Assembly (NCBI GenBank): GCA_029747585.1
Contig: JAPEVF010000045.1
Span: 1-64,000 of the forward strand
Direction: 5' to 3'
DNA from: Pleurotus djamor
Lineage: Eukaryota > Basidiomycota > Agaricomycetes > Agaricales > Pleurotaceae
DNA length: 64,000 nt
Shown here: in pieces, positions 46,884 through 57,356 of the stretch
Position numbering within the stretch: the stretch's first letter is position 1
How the letters are laid out: each line of letters begins with the position of its first letter
The notes under the pieces: generated by a model
Databases searched by the model: none
Told to the model about the DNA's origin: nothing
What the model saw: the letters and a program-made list of their open reading frames with translations, nothing else
Position numbers and translations under genes: made by a program

Positions 46884-49120
46884 AGTGTCCATCTACCTAA
46901 AGTGTCGGACATATCTCTGGCTTGCACTACTCGTGCGGCGTATGTCATGGCATCTTCCTCCCGGAGTAGAACTCGCGGTGTTTCTAACGTCACGGTTAGT
47001 ACATACGGGACGGTGAACGTTGGACTTGCACCAGATACAAATTCCTATGCTTACTCGCGCCCCTCATCAGTTTAAGTAGAGTAGTGGACTTGGGTGGACC
47101 TTATAAGGCATAAATCATAATCTGTTTTAGTGCGGCGGCGTCCGACGTCCCCCCGCCGACTCAACGTGATGCTAAATCTCCCATATAGTGCCCTGCAACA
47201 ACTGCTGCGATCTCTCCATCGGACGTGAAAGACCAAATACGACAGGAGGAACGGGGTGCACTCAACTTTCGAGAATGTTTAGATCGCAGGCCACGGAGTC
47301 AAGTATAGAGCAGATTGAAGCTGAGCATCGGCCACTGATGTATACTGACTAAATATTGAGATGTAGAAGTAGTTTCGCAAGGGACTTCACCTCTCCCGAA
47401 ACTATCCGCAAGAAAATGAACAAATTCTCCTAACCACGTACCCTGTTCTCCTAAAACGCGTCGTTTACTGTCACGTGCCCACGTCTTGAGATTCGCCTTG
47501 AGCTTGGGCGCTTACTTACCCACTTCCCTCCAACAACTCTATCAGTCTGTCGCCTTGCAGTGGCCGACGCAGCAGCTTTGCTCTGGCATTTGAAAGTACG
47601 TGGCGCCGACTCTTTGGGGCTGCGCATCAAATCCTTTGCTTCGCTGTGGCGTCGTTCACTGTCAGACCTGCTCGCCGTCATGAGCTTCACGGATGTGGGC
47701 ACTGGGCAGGTACTCTTCTTTCGGATTTGCGGTCCCGTCGATATGAAATAACACTCTTTCTCATAGATTGTCCTCAAACCCGCATGCCGCGCCCTTGAAC
47801 TATCTTCCGAGATTCCCGGCAAATAAGGAAGGCCGCTTAGACACGGGTGCCCCCTTGATTCAAAAGCTGCCGCGAAAGCTGTCCTCGAAGACACATTCGC
47901 CCGATTTCAAGTCGATTAGAGACGCTCTGATCATTTCAACATAGCCATCTGGGATTTTGAGGTCGTGATCGGGTGCGTGTCGCTTCTGGAGTTACGCGAT
48001 ATGGGTGGACCTAACGTGCTAGATAGTAGCTTACAGAACCATTTGGCCCGTCGACTTGGACCGGCTACTGGAAGTCAGTCCGATATGCTTCGTCTCTGTG
48101 CGTGACCCATATTGCTTACTGGCTCCCCCGACCTGTAATCTCAAATTTCTCTTTTCCTCTTCTAGGTTCTATCCCCTTCTGCGTCGATGACCGGTTTACT
48201 TACTCACTGAGAACTAGCTCTTCACGCACTCTATCACCGTAAGCTGACCCTTGACTTCAACTCATGTTACCAGTTCGCTGACTCATTAGGCACATCCAGG
48301 TCTGGATTTGGCCTCGCGCTTGCCCTCCCCATTCGAATCGCAAGTGGTTGGATTGTAGCTCTTTCTCAAGATACCAATGCGCTACGGGAGGTCCACGACC
48401 GGGACTCACGACTGGATGTCATTATCACAGCGAGGTCATGAGGCATTGCTGCCTCCGTGGTTCTACGTGATCAAATGCAGCGACGCTACGAGGCGCTACG
48501 ACCAACCATCCCAAATGATCTCGTTAAATGATCGCGTTGTTGGCTCTGCTTAAAGAGCTGTTTACGCAGACACGGCGTGGGGCATAGATCGGGCAAGTGG
48601 CTGAGGGCTTCATGGACGCGTCAGTAGAACAAAGCGAAAGAGACTGTTCCCTTGGCACGTTCGTTGCTCTTCCTTGTACACGCCATCCCTGCTCATATAT
48701 CTGTACAAAGAAACCGAATTCGCTTATGTTGTCAAGAACTCCGGGCTATGCAAGTAGTCTTCCACGTTTACCAACGTACTAGCCAACAAAGTTCTGTAAA
48801 AGGTCTGAGCATTGTGGCTGCCACCACCCCCATGTCATTAGCTCCGGGTCCTCTCTTAGCCAGGCCCGAAAACGAAATTCTTAGAAGAGTACCCGCGACG
48901 TATGCTGGCGGTTGGGATGGAACATATCGCAAGTCATTCGTCGGAGTAAATGATGTGGTCTCGTTGTGGAATGGCTGTCAGATGAATTGAGCAGGTCGCT
49001 GCGTTGGGTGTAGACGATGGCCATGGACAGTCATAGCGACCCTCGAAGCTGGAAGTCTCAACGAGTAAATCGGCGTCGTGATGCGCCTATCTGTGATACT
49101 GACCGATTGCTTTCTTGTAG
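46884..49120. other. Long gene-poor interval, about 2.2 kb
   Basis: No gene could be supported. A 17-base direct repeat of CATCTACCTAAAGTGTC lies just past the 7TM stop (about 46873-46906). The last 300 bases may contain more degenerate SDR4-like sequence: the stretch before 49121 resembles the last SDR4 intron (GCGCCTATCTGTGAT). The rest may be decayed duplicate sequence. Confidence 0.4.
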
Positions 49121-49198
49121 GATGATACGTTGCACGTTGTTTCAAAGCTTGACCAGCGGATTGGATCCGTTCCTGGGGGCCACTCTCTTCGCGGTTGA
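49121..49198 (+). pseudogene. Orphan last exon of an SDR4-like gene
   Basis: After a TTCTTGTAG acceptor, 26 codons reading DDTLHVVSKLDQRIG and ending SLRG-stop match the last exon of SDR4 ([15 protein letters not shown]...SLRD-stop) in length and phase. No catalytic exons precede it, so it is a remnant of a duplicated gene. Confidence 0.78.
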
Positions 49199-49642
49199 GC
49201 CATGCTCTGTACTCTGGTATTTGATCCCAGCTTGATGAACGTCTTGATAAATTCTATCATTGTTTCACTTCAATGGCATCATCATTCCCTCGGATCGATC
49301 AGATCCTCCTAGGTGGGTTTACTCTCCGAACTTCTTTCACAGCCTACAGCCTAATATATCTCTTCATTTGTAGCCCCATAATGTCATTGTCCTACAGGCA
49401 GCCTACCAGTATTGGCCACCCGAGCTGGGTATCATTCTAGGCGATAGCCGCGCTCATTGGCCGCGCCCGTCATAACGTATCAACAACACTCGTTTTATCA
49501 ACTTCCTTAGATCATCAACAACCACGGTAAGGTTACTGTGACTCAACCTTGACACTCGCGGCAACAACTCTGATACCATAACAACTCGTTAATCTAGTGG
49601 AGTATAAAATCTCCAATTTGCCGCCTTGAGGAACTTTCTTAC
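49199..49642. other. Intergenic, SDR remnant to second 7TM gene
   Basis: Parallel to the 45049-45487 spacer and of nearly equal length. No gene. Confidence 0.5.
49613..49620 (+). promoter_or_regulatory. TATA box of the second 7TM gene
   Basis: TATAAAAT, 23 bases before the ATG at 49643, in the same context as at 45454. Confidence 0.58.
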
Positions 49643-51054
49643 ATGGCTGAGACCCCTCGAATCGCTTTAGTCCCACTAGATGTGGGACAATTGATAGCCA
49701 CTTGTCTGGCCTATTGTACGTGCCCTTCCGGCTTTCCGCTATACTTTTGCTGACATCCTCCTCCGCATCAGCGTTCTATATGTCAACATTTTGTGGTTCA
49801 GTCCGTAGTCTCATCACCATATTGAAGGACGTGCCACACCGCGTGCTCCTGATGGTGGTGGCCATTATCTTGTTCGTTTTAACAACAACGGTAAGCCCGA
49901 TATTATTTCAGTCCTTTTGGTATAGCGTTTAGCCTACTGATTTCAGGTCCCATATTGATTCAGCAATTTATCATATCCATCTCGATGATTATGATTATCC
50001 TTTTTTCACCCTTGATAATCTTTCAAGACACTCGCCTTTTGATGGTACTTGGCAACATAAAGTTCACTTTTTTCATTGCAACCATCTGCCTAGCGGATGG
50101 CATTTTTGTGAGTGTCGTATTCATCCCCTCCTTTCAGAACTGAGGGTTCGCTCACTTCTTTTGCAGATATTCCGCTTGTATCATACCTACGGCCAAAGTC
50201 GAACGGTCATCCTTTTCCCGATCATCTGCATATTGGTGCCACCCCGTACGTATCCCTTCACATGTTACGCGCGAGAGAATCCTTCTAATATGCGTCAAGT
50301 CAGTTTCATTGTCCTACGATCATATGTTGCAATGTATTCCGGCGTTGTAATCACCGTGGTTACCCCCTTCGCAAGCTTTCTGTCTGTCACTCTTTTCCAT
50401 ATTCCTCTAGCTCGTGCTAACAACATAACCACCGTCCAGTGCCAATCTCTACATAACATGTAACCCGTGAATGATCTTGGCTTGACCGATTGCTTATATT
50501 CACGTTCTTCATAGGCATGATAACTTACAAAGTATGGCAACATAACCGGTCAACGCGCCTATGGAAGAAATCTTATCGTAATGTAAACCCAGCTGTAACG
50601 GCGTCTGTCGTGGCTTACTCACCAATCAACCCAGCCTGTCATCTCGACCATCTTGGAAAGCGCGGGCCCTTATACGTCTGTCGCCAAGTTTCCCTTCCCT
50701 TCCACTCCTTGACTCATCTGCCTAAGTATCTAGAGGGTTTGCATTGGTTGTATCCGCCATGCCGTTTATCGGATTCCTTGTTCAACAAGCACAAGTAGTG
50801 GATCCTAGCACCGCGGTAGGTCTGAGATTTGCCTAAGTTGTCACAGCAACCTGATCTTGTACTTGTAGCTCTCTGCAGTCATTGTGAGTCCCCTGACTTG
50901 TCTGCTCTCCGCCGCGCCATGTTATGCTCATGCCTTCCTTGGATAGGGCATCTCATACACCCTCATGATTATCCTGGTCGCCCGGGGCCGAACTCGCGAT
51001 GTAAGGTATCCATCCCTGTCGACAATTCACCTCGAGCGCCCTTCGACTATCTAG
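49643..51054 (+). CDS. Fungal seven-transmembrane protein, copy 2
   Basis: 276 aa; exons 49643-49715, 49772-49890, 49964-50107, 50167-50245, 50300-50381, 50440-50459, 50515-50582, 50635-50675, 50735-50816, 50869-50883, 50947-51054. Exon lengths 119, 79, 20, 68, 41, 82 and 15 nt recur in copy 1, strong support for both models. Segments: TLKD-type loop before VPHRVLLMVVAIILFVLTT, FRLYHTYGQSRTVILFP, MITYKVWQHNRSTRLWKKSY, TILESAGPYT and GISYTLMIILVARGRTRD. No frame damage was found. The choice of acceptor at 49963 rather than 49946 is needed to keep frame and matches copy 1. Confidence 0.74.
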
Positions 51055-51259
51055 TATCTATTTCTTGGGTACCCTTGGATCGCGCCAGCAGTTGGCTCAC
51101 CATCGTTCGCTCGGATTGAAACTCGCGATGTGACGGCTGGTCATTTCACCGTCCCGCGCGCATTGATCATACAGACGCAGAGTAGTACAATCATTGCTCT
51201 GTTACTTTATGTTCATGAACTAGTTTTGCGTGTCCAGTACACTGCGCTGGCACCCGACG

Positions 51260-52568
51260 TCACCCCTTCAGACGTGCGGTTTCCTGTTCAACATCATCCG
51301 CGACCAGCTCCCACCAAGATTCGAAAAGACGTGGAAGAGTCGGTTTGAGCTCAACCGGTGCTCCGCTGTGAGTCTGTCCTTCGGAACTCCGTATGAACCG
51401 TGCGACCACAGGTATCTCGAATATCTCGTCCGGGATATGCTCAAAATCGACGACCACCAAACGAGGATATGCCTTGAAAAATGAGTGAGCGGAAGAGGCG
51501 AAGAGAGCTTTATGCAGAGTGGATCGGATGTAGATATATTTCAGATAAGGCGACGGGATATCGAGCAGCTCGTCGACTGTGATTCTCTAAAACAAACCGA
51601 CCGTAGGTTAGATGAATTGATACTCTAGAAATGAGCTGAAGGAAACAGTGTCTGCTCACATGTGGTCTCTGCGCGTTTATATGCAGGAGTTCTACTTTAA
51701 AAAGCTGACGGCTGATTTTCTCGATAGCGTCAAACATTTCCAACCTGATCTTGAGGGTTCTGAGGTTCCGAAATATGAGACCTTCGAACATAAGACCCAA
51801 GTCCATCCGGGAATCGATTTCGACATGCATAAGCTGGGTGTAAATCCGAGCATGAGAGGTCGGTCTGGTGATCAAGGCAACCCAGAAGTATGGACATCCT
51901 TCCAGGGTTGTGAGCTTTGGCAAGAGGACGTTGTCGGGGATTGAAGGCGACACCATGTAGTTGTAGTTATTACATGGCTGAACGCGAAGATGTTGGATGG
52001 TCGGGTGGTCTGCGAGGAATTGATGGAATTTCGGCAGATCTGTGCATCCATCCATGTGGAAATGCGTCAGCGTGCTGCGAATAGACTTTGAAAGTTCTTG
52101 AAGTATCCCTGACCCACAGACAGGGTGAGGAGTCAACGAAAGCCGTTTGAGATGCGTGAAGTAAGGGAGTATGTCTCCCACAGTGCCCCAGTCCAAGACA
52201 TTAAATCGATAGAAGGCCGCATTGAATATAAGCGTTTCCGTATGAGCAGCAAGCTTCGGGTTCGCGGTGAACGTTTCGTAGAGTTGAGGTAGGGAATTGG
52301 GAGGCACGGGCGTGCAGGGGAATGCGTATTGATGATTGTTGGGGAGTTTTGGAAGAGGGACGATGATGCAGTTGTAGATCTTCGGAGTCGCTATGGCGTA
52401 TGCATTCCGACACACGAGCTGCAGAGGAAGGAGATCTCTGCGGTTTCGCACATCTTGGTCGACACGGCTGATGATGTCTTCCCAAAGTTCAATCGGCAAT
52501 GCGTGGGCTGTGAATTGGGTTTTAGGCGAGTATATTTGTTTCTGTGGGAGAAGGAGAAGATTACCCAT
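51260..52568 (-). CDS. F-box-like protein, short class, duplicated copy K
   Basis: 392 aa; minus-strand exons 52568-52565 (ATGG), 52507-51660, 51586-51260. The 4-nt first exon gives M plus one base, then AHALPIELWEDIIS, the F-box-like start, and LLPLQLVCRNAYAIATPKIYN. A 57-nt intron was preferred over an open read-through because the sister gene at 53230 has a stop in the same stretch. Leucine-rich middle with LTHFHMDGCTDL. The last exon starts VDELLDIPSPYLKYIYIRST and ends with LPRLFESWWELVADDVEQE, the short-class Trp motif. Part of a duplicated block with the 7TM gene to its left. Confidence 0.73.
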
Positions 52569-52735
52569 GGTATACTGTTAATTATAGTACGCCCAAGGAT
52601 CGAGGCTGAGTGCAAGATCAGGAAAAGTCCGTTATCAGATCTCAGATCTCAACCGCGCCGATAGGGACTCTCCCTTCCATCCTACAGCGCCCCTGTCACT
52701 CAGTCTGAAGCCTCTTGCCATATGGTAGAGTACAG

Positions 52736-53071
52736 ACGACCATCACCGTCCTCAAGAGCCCAGGATTTTGCGCTTTTTTCACGCCCATCAAGCACGCTTT
52801 CTTACTGAAGCCTGTTGTCAGGTTGTGTGCGATGGTTTCAACCGTATTTTTCACGGCAAGGATCGACTTAAGTGAAGTAGTACGTCTCCTTCGCCATCGG
52901 CTCCCTGTGTCAAGATACTTGTTTATCTCTCCATCTCCGGCTCTCCTCAGCTATCGCACGTATCAACCGCCCTCCTTCCTGCGAAGCATTTCAATGACTT
53001 CCTTCTCTTAGGGGATTTCGTACTCCCTCATGATTATCCTAGTCGCTCGGAGTCGATCTCCCAATATATGA
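52736..53071 (+). pseudogene. Third 7TM copy, 3' remnant
   Basis: Three exon-like pieces match the 3' half of the 7TM genes: TTITVLKSPGF (about 52736-52772, cf. VVLTILESAGL), a following MVSTVFFTARIDLSE segment (52821-52880), and GISYSLMIILVARSRSPN followed by a stop (53012-53071, cf. the last exon of copy 1). No 5' exons exist; the space upstream is the promoter of F-box gene K. It marks a third tandem copy of the 7TM to F-box unit. Confidence 0.7.
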
Positions 53072-53229
53072 TACCCATCAATGTCTATCCTCAGCATAGA
53101 AGAAACAACCCCAGGTTCTAGCCCCACGCAACCGGTGCAGGCGTGACATTGACGTGAAGATTTGAATAAAATTGTTACCGCCCACAGCTTGACCTCTGCT
53201 CATGTATAGTATGCAACGCGACGGCTACG

Positions 53230-54514
53230 CTATGGACGTGCCGTTTCCCGCTCAACATCATCTACGACCAGCTCCCACCAAGATTCGAAAAGACGTGGAA
53301 GAGTCGGTTTAAACGGAATCGGTGCTTCACGATTCGCCTGTCCTTCGGAGCTTCGTGTAAATCGGATGACCCCACGGACCGCGTAGATATCGTCCGAGAT
53401 GTGATCAAAATCAACGATCACCAAATGAGGATATGCCTGAAAAAATGAGTGAGCGGAGGAGGGGAAGTGAACCTTGTCAAGAGTGGATCGAAGGTAGATA
53501 GATTTCAAGTCGGGCGACGGGATAATGAGCAACTGGTTGATCGAGATTATCTGCAAGGAACGAGAGAGGTCGATCGTAGATTAGGTGAGTGGATACTCGA
53601 GAAATGAGATGAAGGCGACAGCCTCTGCTCACATATGATGCCTGCACGTTGATATGCACGAATTCTACTTTGAAAAGCTGACGGCTGATTTTCGCAATCT
53701 CGTCGAGCGCGTCCAACTTTATCTTGAGGGTTCTAAGGTTCCGAAATGCGAGATCCTCGAACTTGAGACCCAAGTCCATTTGGGGATTGATTTCAACATG
53801 CACAAGCTGGGTGGAAATTTGAGCATGAGAGGTCGGTCCTGTGGTCAATGCCACCCAGAAGTAAGGGCATCCTTCCAGCGTCGTTAGCTTTGGCAAGAGG
53901 ACGTTGTCAGGGATTGAAGACGATGTCAAGTAGTCATGATGTGGCTGAACACGAAGGTATTCGATGGATGGATGGTCTACAAGGAATTGATGGAATTTCC
54001 GGAGGTCGGTGCATCCCTCCATGTGGAAATGCGTCAGCGTATTGCGGATAGACTTCGAGAGGCCTTTAAGCAATCCTGACCCAGAGGAAGGAAGAGGAGT
54101 CAACGAAAGCCGTTTGAGATGGGGGAAGCAGGGCCAGTCCAAGAGATTATATCGATAGAAGGATGGCCTGAATATCAGTGTTTCCGTATGAGCAGCGAGC
54201 TTCGGGTTCGTGGCGAACGTTGCGAAAAGTTGAGGTAGGCAATTGGGAGGCACAGGCGTGCAGGGGAGCTCGTATCGATCAGTGTAGTAGAGCTTTGGAA
54301 TAGGCACGATGATGGAGTTGTAGACCAATTGAGTGGCCATGGCGTATGCATTCCGACACACAAACTGCAGAGGAAGGAGATCTCTGCGGTTTCGCACATC
54401 TTGGTCAACGTGGCTGATGATTTCCCCCCAAAGCTCGATTGGCAATTCATGAGCTTTGAGTCGGGGTCAAGGTGAGTAAATTCGTCTCTGAGGGAGCAGG
54501 AGACGATTACCCAT
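53230..54514 (-). CDS. F-box-like protein, short class, duplicated copy L
   Basis: 381 aa; minus-strand exons 54514-54511 (ATGG), 54453-53633, 53550-53230. Starts M-AHELPIELWGEIISHVDQ across the first intron of 57 nt, the same length as in copy K. Reading straight through the intron hits TGA, which shows the intron is real. Continues LLPLQFVCRNAYAMATQLVYN and LTHFHMEGCTDL. The last exon has LLIIPSPDLKSIYLRSTLD and ends LPRLFESWWELVVDDVERE. Closest to K; an internal deletion of about 10 residues is seen near LDWPCFPHLKRLSL. The region between K and L contains the 7TM remnant. Confidence 0.75.
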
Positions 54515-54894
54515 GGTAATTGTAGGACGCCCGAGGATCAAGCTAAGGTTGGGTGCAAGATCAGGACAGGTCCGTTATCAGATCTCAGCAGCGCTGATAG
54601 GGTCTCTCCTTTCCCTCCTACTGCCCCCCTGTCACTCAGTCTGAATCGTTTTGCCCCTTGTGGTACGAACGTACTACCGGCGCCAGGAAGTAGTCATCCA
54701 TTGCCAACCTTCTCAGTCCTTTGTAAGAAGCACCTTTATCCTTAGTAATCTATCTGCTTCAAATTCCGTCGAGTCGGGGAATGAGTGTGTCTACTGCAGA
54801 TCTTTCCGAAGCATCTTGGTAATCATAGTTCTTCTTGCTGGTGGATCTACTTCTTAGTATAAAAGGACCTTCGAGGCTCAAGTCTATCATACTC
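54515..54894. other. Intergenic, divergent promoters of F-box L and GST
   Basis: The first 130 bases upstream of L resemble those upstream of K (shared GTCCGTTATCAGATCTCA), so the duplication includes the promoter. The right part holds the GST TATA box. Confidence 0.55.
54858..54866 (+). promoter_or_regulatory. TATA box of the GST gene
   Basis: TATAAAAGG, 29 bases before the ATG at 54895. Confidence 0.62.
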
Positions 54895-55763
54895 ATGATG
54901 TCGACCGACCAAATCACACTCTACACAAATCGGGTACGGTGGGCTCCTGACTTCCTCACCTACACACGTTAATTACAACAATGTCTTGATTTCTCTATTT
55001 ACAGGGTTCTCCCTTCAGCCACTTCGTCGAAATCGCACTCCACGAGTCCGGTCTTCCATTTACACGCTACGAAGTCGACCTTCTGAGTAAACCATCTTGG
55101 TTCGCCACCGAGATCAATCATCTCGGCAAAGTCCCTGCGTTCACATACGGCGGACCATCAACGACACCCGAGAAACCTGCGAAGGAGTCAGTCAAGCTGG
55201 CTGAATCAGTTGCTCTCCTTGAGTTCATCAATGAACTCGCACCCGAAGCAAAGCTTCTGCCTTCGAACCCGGTTGAACGCGCAAGAGTCAGGTTTTGCTT
55301 GATGTTTGTGGTGACGAAGTTGCAACCGGTTGTATTTCTGGCGATGGCACAGAGAGGATCGTTAGCGGAGGTCGTGCAAGTCGTGAGGGACTTGCAGCAC
55401 TTCTTGCCGGATGGTGAATCCTCACGGAACAAGCAGTTTATCGGAGGGGACGACTTTTCGCTGGCTGATGCTGCCGCCGCTGCGATCGTCGTCCGTTTGA
55501 ACTTGTTCTTAGGAAACGACCTCGGTTCGTATCCGGTCGGTGAAGGGTTGAAAGTGCACAAAGAGCTTCAGGTCTCGGCGGAATTCTCCAAGTATCGAGC
55601 GTACTTAAAGGCGATCTTGGGTCGAAAGTCGGTCAATGAGACCTTCCCGGAGGTAATGGCATCTCAACCTCTGGGAGTTCACGTTCATGTATTGATGCAG
55701 TGAATTCAGGACTTTCATTTATCAGTGGTTGGGGCGTATCTTTCGTCACTTCGAGCAAAATAG
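54895..55763 (+). CDS. Glutathione S-transferase
   Basis: Cytosolic GST that should conjugate glutathione to electrophiles. Exons 54895-54933, 55005-55652 and probably 55710-55763 (246 aa). The N-terminal thioredoxin fold begins ITLYTNRGSPFSHFVEIALH, continues LGKVPAFTYGG with the cis-Pro VPAF, and LAESVALLEFINEL, the ESxA glutathione-binding signature. The helical C-domain holds GGDDFSLADAAAAAIV, the N-capping and hydrophobic staple region. The end is uncertain: without the last intron the frame stops at 55703 with VMASQPLGVHV; with it, it ends FHLSVVGAYLSSLRAK, more like a GST C-terminal helix. The class appears Ure2/GTT-like, but this was not tested. Confidence 0.84.
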
Positions 55764-57356
55764 TAAGTATGAAGTAGTAGAGGAAGCAGGTCAGGAGTCA
55801 CCTTGGACGTATACATCGGCTATGCTCTCTGAAAGCTGGAGAAAGTCTACCCTTGTGCGTAGAAAATTGAGTAGGTCGTTGCGTCCGCACGCCGCGTGAT
55901 CTTTATGAATAGGCTTAGAAAGCTTGAAAGTGAGGAATAGGCTACATCTTAGAGTGCTAAGTTACCCCGCAAATACCCTGCAAGTCCCTTGTCGCGAGTC
56001 TTCATGCGTTCAGGAGCCTCCCTATGCTCCTGTCGGGCGATTAATATACTTAAGCGCCCATGGTGTCAACCTCATTTTTTCGTGTGCTCGACAACTCTGT
56101 CGTTGCGGAGGAGGGCTCCTTCGTGGTGCCTTGTATCATATCAAAGGACCAAAGAGGTACCTGGTGAGCTGGCTAGCTTTCTCTCTCCATTGAATGGCGT
56201 CTCATGCCTCTACAGCCCGGGAATGCATTTTGTTTACTCAATAGTCGCTGTGTCGCAGCTAGACAACGAAAATGATTTGGTTGGGGGCTATAACATATGT
56301 CTTCAAGGCTCCTATACGCGTCGTCGGCAGTCGACATAGACAATACGTGTCCCAGAGAAAGAAGAGAAAGGAAACCCTGGCGCAGAGGACCCAGGAGCAC
56401 AATCACGGTTGCATCTGCAAAGCCAAACACGATGACTGATGGGCTCGCCGCCTCAATTTCCCCTTGAACGCGAGGGCCGGACATGCTGGCTATGGCGACG
56501 CAGGAGCGGGATTGGTGGTGGAAGGGGGGGGAGGGACTTTGACTCTGAACTGAGGCTCTCCGTTTTTCCATGTGGCTTACGGTCGGTGAGTAATGCCAGC
56601 ACTCATGGCACATCTTCGTGTTTATTTTGTTTTAGGCTGGAATTCTCCCCAACAGCTGCGACAGCTAAATAACTATGGCCATTTCCCTCTCCTTCCGTCC
56701 ACAGTCTCTGGTGGGGACTAGAACGAGAACGTCAACACCGATGTCGAAATTTTTNACCCCCGTCAACGCCAGATTGTTCATCTGGACCATTTCGTCCTGG
56801 GAACCAGTGCCGTGAACAAACTGGAACACAAAACAAGTGCCCACCGGCTCCCTCAAATACGTCAGGATTTGGTATCGTTGATATGTTCTAGCCAGCGTGT
56901 ATGATGTATGCTTGCTGCTTTCTTTGTATATCACTCTGAACTTATTGGAATTCCCCAGGAGTTACATAGCGAGGACGACACGCGGCGTAGCCTTCCTCGT
57001 TTCCTGTCTGCGGGCGACGCGACGCGTCGCGAACGTGGCCGTATACTGGGGTACAGGCAGCGTTCTGTAACCCCAAAGATCTCTGCTTCATCAATTCCCC
57101 CGCCAACCGTTGCCATCTATGAGGCTTTTGGAATGTCTTACCAGAGACCCATTCCCGATCAGGAAGTCGCTTCATGACGCAACATCGACTCGAACAAGGA
57201 CAAAGCAACAACGTCTTTGCTCGGTTCCTGTCGTGACCCTGACCGTCACTATTGTTTCTCACTTTGGATGTTATCAAGTCACGAGACACGCGGATATGTG
57301 GTGGCAAAACTCGGTGCCTAGGCCACATCCCTTCTTTACCACACACCACCATCATC
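55764..57356. other. Intergenic, about 1.6 kb
   Basis: No gene could be supported on either strand. A lone N at 56755 follows a T run. A G run is at about 56525. The last 60 bases form a CA-rich leader of the next F-box gene. Confidence 0.42.

Noticed and set aside
47451..47894. 147-codon minus-strand frame
   Set aside because: No domain, no acceptable splice context and composition typical of antisense noise.
54454..54510. In-frame TGA near the start of F-box gene L, suggesting a pseudogene
   Set aside because: The stop lies in a 57-nt interval with GTAATC donor and AAAG acceptor at the same place and length as in copy K, and splicing it keeps the frame. It is an intron.
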